NCBI GenBank assembly: GCA_025024175.1
Contig: QCXZ01000041.1
Span: 4,335,786-4,399,785, forward strand
Direction of reading: 5' to 3'
Length of the DNA: 64,000 nt
Source of the DNA: Rhyzopertha dominica
Lineage: Eukaryota; Arthropoda; Insecta; Coleoptera; Bostrichidae
Positions 55,962 through 64,000 of this stretch are shown piece after piece (the stretch's first letter is position 1; each line of letters opens with the position of its first letter). The notes beneath the pieces were generated by a model. It was not told the origin of the DNA and did no database searches. It saw only the letters and a list, made by a program, of their open reading frames with translations. The position numbers and the translations under genes are program-made.

Positions 55962-58900
55962 ATGGACAGTATAGGGGCAGAAGTTGGTCAAAAAATGAGG
56001 GTAAATATAGCGAAAAATTTGAGGTTACCGTATTTGCTTACAAGTTCTATTTACAGTCTGCAATTAAGGCTAAGTTAATGGAATTGAATTGCTACGTGGG
56101 TGAGTATGAAATATTTAGTTTTATAGGGTTCATATTACTCTAATTTTATTTTTTTAGACGACGAACTACCCGACTACATAATGGTCATGGTTGCAAATAA
56201 ACGGACAAAGTCCCAAATGAACGAGGATTTACAATTGTTCTTAAACGATAAAACGTCTTCGTTTGTGGAATGGCTTCATATTGTGCTTAAAAAGCTTAAA
56301 GAAGTGACTGTGACGAATCCAGGTAATATTTCTTTTACGCTTTCGACTTGACGCTGCAATAATTTAATTTTGTTTTAGATGTATACAAAAAAGTTGCAAG
56401 TAAGCGTGCTCTTGATGTATCCCCATCAGTAAACCAGAAAATTAAGAAAGAAAAGAAGGAGAAGACGAAATCAAAGAAGTCACAGAAAAAGGACACTTCT
56501 GAAAGTGTCACTGCTAAAGCAGCTGAATCGAAATCTTTAACCGATGATTTACCAATCAGTGCCAGTACTTTATCGGAAAGGCGCAAAATTGTAATCATGC
56601 AAGATAGTCAGTCTGTTTGTAGCAATGGGGGTCAACAAAACAGCAACGACGAGGTGCTGGACGAGAACAGCTTCGATATACCACCGTTGTCTGCTGTAAA
56701 TTTGTGCAGCGAGGGTGAATTACAAGACATAGAGCAAAAAATTAAAAGTGTTAAGAATAGACTCGGTTTGTTGGTTGATAGTGATTCAGAAGCCGATATT
56801 CTCAATTTAAAGACAGAACTTGGTGAGTTATTGTGTTGTTTCTTTTGACTAATGTGTAAATTTCTATTCTTATGTTCTAAGAGAAGTACATTACGGTAAA
56901 AAATCATTTTACTAATACATTCAGTTGTCAGATTGATAACTTCAATTCAAATTTTCTAGTGGACCACTCATTTTTCTTTTATATGCTTTTATTCCATTTA
57001 TGTCTCGCTTACCTGTTAAGAAGTAAGACGAAAATAAAGTATTATTTGTTATCATGAAAATGAAATAAAATAATTAATACTAGACTTCTGAAAAACCCCA
57101 ATGTACAGAACTTTGTGAAGTAAATTCATCTTAGAACGGTTTCTAATGCTTGAAACCTATCTGGGACTGCAACTGCAACAATTATTTCTTATCATCTTAT
57201 TGCTCTTTTAACAAATGAAACATTACTTTCCCTTTACCTAAGTACTATTTTCTTTTCAAGATGATTTACTCAGTAGTGAAAACTTAGAAACATCCAAGGA
57301 AAATGTCACATCTTTTAAAACATCCGGTAGAAGGGCACACATAGTATCTTCTGATAAAAGCTCAGAGGCTGATTGTTCTGTTACAAGTTCACAAAAACCA
57401 TCCCGTACCCAAATTATTTTTAATAACGGTGCCAACAGTGCAAACAAACGAAAGTCAGTACATGAAAGATTGGGCAAGAGGGCGATAGACAGGGAGGAAC
57501 ATAACAAGAAAAAACAAATTATAATATCGCATGTGAGGAGAGGGGACGAACGAATTTTAAGTTCCAGAAAGGATGAAACGAGTAGCAAAAGGATAGACAT
57601 GATTAGTACTAATGATAGACCACGTGAGGTAAATTGAAGAAGAGCATTGTAATTTTAAGTATTATTTCTTTTGCTTCGCTTTCAGAGTGCTTTAAATAGA
57701 TTAGGTGTAATGTCCAAAGTTTCTGTACCAGTTAAGAACCAACAAGAAGAGGAAAAAGAGGAGGAGGTCTTGAATAAAGAAGTACCGNGTGTTATCAAGG
57801 TGAAACCAAGAACGATTCCACCTAATGTAAAGCAAGCCAATAAAAATTTGCTTTTGAAAGCCGTTGCCGAAGCACAGAAAAGTTTGGCTTCGGCACCCTC
57901 AGTTGGAAACAGTATAAAGGTTAGTTGCTATAATTTTGTATTTCTTTTAGTAATTATTNAGTATTTGTGGTGGTTTATAATTATGTTGTCACATAATTTG
58001 TCAACAGAGAAGATTTTCAGTTTCATGCTAAAAGCCACTTGTAAAGGAATTGAGCAAATCCTATGAAAAAGGAATTTTGCTTTGGTAATTTTCATACCTT
58101 GTAATAATATACAGGGTGTCCCGCATTATGTGGACAACCTCGGAATCTGAAAACTGGTGTAAAACTACACTATTTTACAGCAGAACTTTTTTTGAAATAA
58201 TGCCCGCCTACTGAGATATTCACGCTTAAACCTGGGGGAAGAGACACAGTTTTTCAAAAATACCTCTTAGGCCGGTTGATATAATGTCATCAAATTTTGG
58301 TTATTATTATTTGAAATGGACCCCCCCCCCATTTTANAACCCTTAACTTTAAAATGGANAAGTATTTTTCTCAAGCTTTTTAAACAAAAAAAGANATTCT
58401 TTGTTCATGCAACTGAAATATGTGTACAATGCCAATTGACAGCATTGAACTTTGCTGCCACAATTTTTTATATTTTTTAATGTTAAGCTTTTTTATTCTA
58501 TACTGAAATTACAAAAGAAAATACCATTATACTGTATGAAGTATGTTATAAAAAGTTGTGTATATGTAATATTTATATTAAATGATAATGCAATGAAGTC
58601 TTAAATGTTAAGATTTAATGCCTTTTAGCCAGATGCCCTATTCACCAAGAAGTATAAAGAGAAGCAAATGAGTTCAAGTACAGTTCCTCGAAAAATACCG
58701 AACGAAGAAAAACAGAAGCTTCGCAACATAGTAGTAGAAGTAGCGTCTCAACAGAATGACAAGTACAGTGTCACAGACGACGACGAAAATCTAGAATATG
58801 TTCCAAAACCAATTAAACGAAAGAGCGAAATCGGCTTGGACACTGAATATGTGCCGAGTTCAAAATTAACAAAGGACTGTGACAGTACATCTCCTACGGA

Positions 58901-60655
58901 CACGAGTGTCAAACAAAGATTCATCATAACACTGGACGGGATCAAAAGGACACAGTTCAAGGATCAGAAGGACGAACCGGAGATTAAATGTAAACGTTCC
59001 CATTCGCCCATAGTTTTCGACAAAACTGAGCCGACGGTGAGCTTATCGACGAGAAATATACCCGATGAGTTACCTGTTCCACGGACGCCGTTGGTAAAAC
59101 ACAAGGAGAGGTGTAAATACTGGCCCAATTGTAAACAGGGCGAAAGCTGTGATTTCACACATCCCTCTGCAATGTGCAAGATTTTTCCACAGTGTAAATT
59201 CGGCGACAGGTGTCTGTACATTCACCCCAGTTGCAAGTTTGAGAATTCCTGCACGAAGAGGGACTGCCCTTACAGTCATGCGGGAAAACCAGTGCCAAAA
59301 GGTAAGGAAACAAACAAGTGAAATAATCTTTCCATTTTTGAAATTAACTTGTAGCTCCAATTGTTATCTTCTGTATATAGGATATCTCTACTTGATAGCA
59401 AATGTACTGAACTTAATCAGATTATATCAGCAATCTTTACCAAGAAACTATCATATTATTAAGTTCTGCATTAAAAATATGGTTTAGAGGAATTCTACGT
59501 TCAAGGCACTCGCTCACAGGGAATTTCAACATATGATTTCTTACTGCATTTTTTATATTGTCAGAAATTTTATTGGGTGTTTTTTTTTCCTCTTTGGTCT
59601 TGAACACAAGGCCACCACATATAATAACACCTTTTTCTAGTGGCCAGAACTGCGATAAAAATTCAGTTCTTCTTGTCTTTTTTGAAAACATTACGGTTTA
59701 CATGTCGTTCTTCAAGATGTAAAAAATATTCCTCAGTATATTTTTCTGGGGGCTCCGAATTAATAGGGACGAAATTCTGTTTTACACAAAACCTTTTCAC
59801 CTTTTTTTATAAAGGCACATAATATCAAGTGGCTTAATACTTTCCTTTAACCGGAGGTAAACAATACTAAAGCACTTGTTACAGTTTACCACCCACTTTG
59901 TGACTTTGTACTGTTTTATAATTCTACAAAACAGGTTTCCTGTAGTTTTACACGTAATACACTTTATCTCTAGAAAGTAAATTAAAAGTTGTCACTTACA
60001 CCAAAAACATGAAAATTGAAATTTTGTGACTTAATACAGTTGACCTCTGAGGTACAGACATGTTGCCAAAGCCATAATTATGTTTGCTAATTTATTTCTT
60101 AAACGTCTAATATTTGAATACACAATATTTAAGCTAGTATTCATCATGAAGGCTTCATTTTTACATTATTGTACTCCTTTAATTGCTCTAACGTTCTAGA
60201 ATCTGGTCAGGTCAGACTTAATCCTAAATAATTTTTAGTTTCCTTAAGATAAAATTTCCCTGCAGTGCAATAGACTGTATTATAATAATTTTTGTGCTTT
60301 AATTTTTGTGACTTTACTTAATACAATAAGTATGAGCAAAATTACAATGTTCTTTTTTTAAATCAAAAAGATCAATTTTTTTTGCGACACCATATACATT
60401 TCAAAATTAATAGATTTTGTGCCTGTCAATATCTTGTTTTTTTTTTGCTTATTTTCAGCTCCAAGAAACACAGCATCTGCTCCATTGGCCACACAAACAT
60501 GCAAATTCTTCCCAAACTGCACAAAAGCCCACTGTGCATTTTATCACCCGAGACCCTGCAAATTCGGAAAGTACTGCAAGAATCAGGCCGAATGCAGTTT
60601 TTCACATGCCTACCCAGCCAATAAAAGCAGTCTGAAATGGCAGTCGCCTTTCTAG
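55962..60655 (+). CDS. ZC3H14: ZC3H14/Nab2-type nuclear poly(A) RNA-binding zinc finger protein
   Basis: Eight exons: 55962-56000, 56057-56099, 56158-56322, 56379-56822, 57261-57628, 57686-57919, 58629-59301, 60459-60655; 2163 nt, 720 residues, as in animal ZC3H14. This nuclear protein binds poly(A) RNA and limits tail length. The N terminus has the PWI-like Nab2 fold: MDSIGAEVGQKMR, SAIKAKLMELN, DELPDYIMVMVANKRTKSQ, NEDLQLFLNDKTSSFVEWLH. The middle is charged and low-complexity. Five tandem CCCH fingers close the protein: CKYWPNCKQGESCDFTH, CKIFPQCKFGDRCLYIH, CKFENSCTKRDCPYSH, CKFFPNCTKAHCAFYH, CKFGKYCKNQAECSFSH. The first three are in exon 7 and the last two in exon 8, separated by an 1157-bp intron. 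Every junction keeps phase with GT-AG. A poly(A) signal lies at 60702. Confidence 0.96.
58112..58300 (+). repeat. Solitary transposon-like end in ZC3H14 intron 6
   Basis: TA followed by CAGGGTGTCCCGCATTATGTGG resembles Tc1/mariner-type MITE ends. No inverted partner is found in the intron. A C-run (58321-58330) and three Ns follow. Confidence 0.4.
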
Positions 60656-60701
60656 ACGTAACTGAAAAATCGGAGGTGGGTTATGATTTATTTATTAATT
60701 T

Positions 60702-60707
60702 AATAAA
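60702..60707 (+). terminator. Poly(A) signal of ZC3H14
   Basis: AATAAA 47 bp after the stop codon. Confidence 0.7.
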
Positions 60708-60836
60708 TGTGTTATTGAATGTATATATCGTGTGAAATGCAATGATCTACATCTGTAAACAACTTTTGTGCACCGCCTGTTTACATATGGACTAAAGAGG
60801 AAATACATATGGTTATATAGTCAGTCAAAATTAGTT

Positions 60837-60842
60837 TTTATT
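60837..60842 (-). terminator. Poly(A) signal of the GPCR gene
   Basis: AATAAA on the minus strand about 50 bp after the GPCR stop. The ZC3H14 and GPCR genes are convergent, with only 236 bp between stop codons. Confidence 0.65.
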
Positions 60843-60891
60843 CAGTACAGATGCCTCAAGGGATAAATCCACAAAATTTGACTTGTGTGTG

Positions 60892-62826
60892 TTAGAAATG
60901 CGTTGATTGGTGCTGTGTGTGGTCAACTGGTTTTGTCAAACTCTCCCTGGAGATGAACTCGTCATGTAAAGGTAAAGAAATCTGCTGGGTGTGGGATATA
61001 GTTTGGCATCTCTTGACGTCCTTCTTGTTGCGAAATAAATGGTATTTTGCTTCGATTTCCATTCGCACTTCCTTGTTTGAAAAACAGTAAATGACGGCGG
61101 CGAAGAATCCCTAGGTAGGTATAATTATTGTTTAAACATGAAGAGATGAATTCTCAGTCACCTTACTTGAAAGGATGCAAAGGTTTGGTCAAGTCCCAGC
61201 CATATTACGTCAACTATGGCGTTCTTGGGTGCATAGAATGACAGCAATAAGCCGACGAGGTAAGGAGCACCAAAAAGGAGCACAAGTATCAGTGTAGACT
61301 TCAGCAATCTCCTGCAAGATGTGAACGGAAGTTTTAGTTTTAATTTTGCCCGCATAGAGTGTCTATAGCTCCATGGAGGGCTTAAATAATCAAAACTCAC
61401 ATTATAAATTAGCTTAATACTATCATTTTATTAATAGAACTTACTTGTACCTTACTGTACGTTCCTGCATATACATTTTATTCAGCTTGATACAAAGGAC
61501 ATGCAGGAAGGTTATAAACAGTCCAAAGCTGATCTGGAAATTAAAAAAAAAATGTAGGGTGTTACGTTCTTAATCTCAAGTTTCCTGTACATTCCATCAG
61601 TACTTACAATTACTGAAATTCCAATAGGAATCTGAATCAAAAGGGATATATACGTTTTCTGATGTGTCCAACAAAGTTCATCTTCCAATTTTATTCTTAG
61701 TATAATCCATGGAATTATAAACAACAGTGGTACACCTAAAATATAAAAGAAAACTTGTGTAATGTTGTGGTGCTTAGAGATTTTACTATGCTTTTACATA
61801 CCCCATCCTAAAGTATAGTAAATAGTGATGTGGCTGTTATCTGAAAATGGTTGAAGAAACATAAGATTGTGTAAGTACACACCTTCCATCAGCACCATCA
61901 TATAGTTTGCTATTATAAAATAGTTCCGAACTGTAGAGATAACTTTACAAATCCATGACTGAAAGCAGTATAAGACAGTGTCATTTTCATTTTACTAATA
62001 CAGAAGCTTTTAATGTCTATATTTTTTACATAACTATACTTACACATTGAGGTTGCACAAATTGGGGATTCCCCTCAATGAAAATTATGTCAGAGGCTAA
62101 TGCAATTCCTTTATAAAACGTTGCATCCTTTAAAAGAGACATGAGTGCTCTTGTTATGAATGAGACATATAGGTGCATATGTAGCCTGTTTCTGGCACAT
62201 CTTAATTTCCTAAAAAAAGATATAACTAACAAACAGAAATTATCAAAAACAACTCTTACAAAAACTGATGTAAATGTGAAACACAAGATTTGTAGTTTAA
62301 GATATTGCAATCCGGTTTACTTACTTGATTTTCACAAATATTGCTAGTGCAAATACTAATGCAATAATTGAAAGTGTGTAACCCAAATGCGTTACCGTCT
62401 TCAGTATTGGTATGCAACTTTCCTGGTAAGTTTCTTCATCAGTATGATTAAAGGGTACCAACATTTTCACGAAAAATATTTCACCACACTGAGTGTAATT
62501 TGTCCATGTTTTATTGTACATTGCATGCACGTACCATTCCGCATTGTCCTCACATTTTTTGCTAGCCAACATCCCCTGAAATTTTCATTTTGAAATCACT
62601 CCCCCCTGGATGCCAGGGAACGTACCTCATGTTGAGAAACGATAAGATGATTGAAGGGACACCTCTGAGTTGCTACCATACCTGGAGGAGTCGCATTCCA
62701 GCAGAGTATGCCATCGAAGATGGGTCCACACATCTTTGTCACTTGGTTAAATGAGGCAGATACGTTGCATTCGATTTGTTTGGTAGTGAGGTAGCCCCTT
62801 ACCTTTTCCTGATCTGCTTCGTTCAT
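60892..62826 (-). CDS. Class B1 (secretin-family) GPCR, PTH-receptor-like
   Basis: Exons 62826-62626, 62575-62325, 62209-62044, 61958-61802, 61735-61608, 61533-61445, 61311-61167 and 61110-60892 give 1356 nt, 451 residues, with every phase consistent. The extracellular part is a hormone-receptor domain (IECNVSASF, MCGPIFDGILCWNATPPG, QRCPFNH, ending near QCGEIF) with N-glycosylation sites. Seven membrane helices follow: TLSIIALVFALAIFV, RLHMHLYVSFITRALMSLLK, YFIIANYMMVLMEGVYLHNL, YTLGWGVPLLFIIPWII, LLIQIPIGISVIISFGLFIT, RLLKSTLILVLLFGAPYLVG, and the family signature TFASFQGFFAAVIYCFSN. RLRCARNRLHMHL and YKRLLKSTLILVLLFG resemble PTH receptors more than DH31, DH44 or PDF receptors, from memory only. 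No signal peptide follows the chosen Met, so an upstream exon, perhaps beyond 64,000, probably encodes it. Expected at the plasma membrane, coupling to Gs. Confidence 0.9.
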
Positions 62827-64000
62827 GTTACCTACTGCTTTTGTGGAGGGTTGGCGACGCAATGTTGATGCACAGGAAATCTGATATTGGGCGGCGTTTC
62901 AATATATTAATACTTGTTTGTGTATCACATGAATGACATAGATGGATTGTGTTGAATGCAAATACATTGCTGTTTAGTGGCACTTTTACTTTAAAGGATT
63001 AACAATCTTAGTCTCCAAAGATCATGCTTATTACTCAGCAATATTTCCATTTGTATAATTAAACTTTGGCAGATTAGGAGTGTGTTTGCCACTGTAAACA
63101 TCTGTGCAAAAACATTTTAGATAAATCACGCCTGATACATGCTTTGGATAGAATTTGGTGGGCATTCTTTTTATTTTGTTTTATCGTGAATGGAAAAAAT
63201 GAATTAGATGTCACGAATTATCTAACAAATGTGTCCGCTGGTAGTGTAAACTGATATGAAGAGAAATAAACATCGAAATTAAATTGACATAAACAACTAA
63301 TAGGTATTCATAATATTTTGTTTATACCTATTTGTCCTTTGATTATTTGTACATTCAACCATTGTTGGTTGTAAATTAACTGTTTTAAATATGAACCTAT
63401 CTAAAATTTCAATTATTTGCATGTTCTCAACAAACATTTGACAGCCAAGCCTGCCATTTTCAAATCAATCAATTATATTTGGAAATTTGTAAACGGTAGC
63501 ATTTTTACTCTCCTGTTTCCAAACATCAATATAATCTTTATCGATGAAATGGTAAACAAACTGCTTGCCTATAACCTTCCAAGGTCAGAGGCCAATTATA
63601 ATAAAACTGATTGTGTAAACAATAAAATTGTTGACCCTTTCAAGTAATAGATAATGATAAATGATTGCTACCAGCTGGAAATCAAAATGTGCTGTCAAGA
63701 GAGACACACTACCTTTGTATTTTGTTTATTCCTTCAAAATTTAAACAAATTAATTGAATAAGTACCTACATGTAAGAGCCATAAGGTCTTTTCTTAATTA
63801 AATTTTGAAGATAAAAGTGTTTTTAGCGCATTTGCCACTTCATATGTGAAGTTAAGGCGCTATTTTGTGCAGTATACCTGTACATCCTTCAGTCTTATAC
63901 TTTGACACACGTTGATGCTTCCTTGGATGGGTCTTGGCCTAACGATGATTAACATGTACTTTTATTTTGCTTTGTGCAAGAATTGTAACTTCTGTACTTA
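62827..64000. other. 5' flank or first intron of the GPCR gene
   Basis: No exon with a signal peptide and donor is obvious on the minus strand here. A perfect short palindrome-like CTTCATATGTGAAG lies at 63838. Otherwise AT-rich and without recognisable genes. Confidence 0.4.

Noticed and set aside
1..64000. CRISPR arrays, tRNA or rRNA genes, bacterial defence systems
   Set aside because: No regularly spaced repeat-spacer arrays, no tRNA cloverleaf I could recognise and no bacterial gene organisation; the window is eukaryotic.

Overview
The window is animal nuclear DNA, most likely from an insect and plausibly a beetle. The basis is: short (50-120 bp) GT-AG introns, AATAAA poly(A) signals, a transposon load dominated by mariner/Tc1-like, hAT-like, TTAA-type, copia and jockey-supergroup elements, and a parathyroid-hormone-receptor-like class B GPCR, a type known from beetles but missing from Drosophila. 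The beetle assignment is inference. Scattered N bases mark unresolved sites.

The window has two parts. Positions 1-43,600 form a gene-poor stretch of transposons nested in one another, separated by unique DNA in which I find no gene. It contains: two copies of a DD41D-spaced mariner-like element with ~345-bp terminal inverted repeats, one with a frameshifted transposase (1330-3586) and one an internal-deletion derivative (33705-35084); a DD34D mariner with one catalytic Asp changed to Tyr (20338-21668), sitting inside a foldback array; a very young copia element with a complete long ORF, a CTCCA target duplication, a tRNA-iMet primer site and LTRs differing at one base (22909-27427); five or more broken non-LTR retrotransposon pieces; three hAT-type non-autonomous elements with 8-bp target duplications; a TTAA-flanked MITE; a THAP-domain gene fragment between inverted repeats; and a 2.5-kb TA-flanked element with 352-bp internal tandem repeats split by a hAT insertion. 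GC-rich islands near 18.6-19.1 kb and 35.1-35.7 kb look like cis-regulatory DNA, but nothing identifies their targets.

Positions 43,650-62,900 are gene-dense. In order: eIF3f (-), a 48-codon small ORF (+) head-to-head with it, Nfrkb/INO80 subunit (+, four exons, one GC-AG intron), an unrecognised basic protein with an AT-hook-like motif (-), a ZC3H14/Nab2-type poly(A) RNA-binding protein with five CCCH fingers (+, eight exons), and a class B1 GPCR resembling PTH receptors (-, eight exons seen, 5' end open). All five multi-exon models keep frame across every junction and total a multiple of three. eIF3f/small ORF and unknown gene/ZC3H14 are divergent pairs likely to share promoter regions. Four of the genes act in general gene expression (translation initiation, chromatin remodelling, mRNA poly(A) binding), so this looks like a housekeeping cluster beside a transposon-rich desert; no operon-like coupling is implied.
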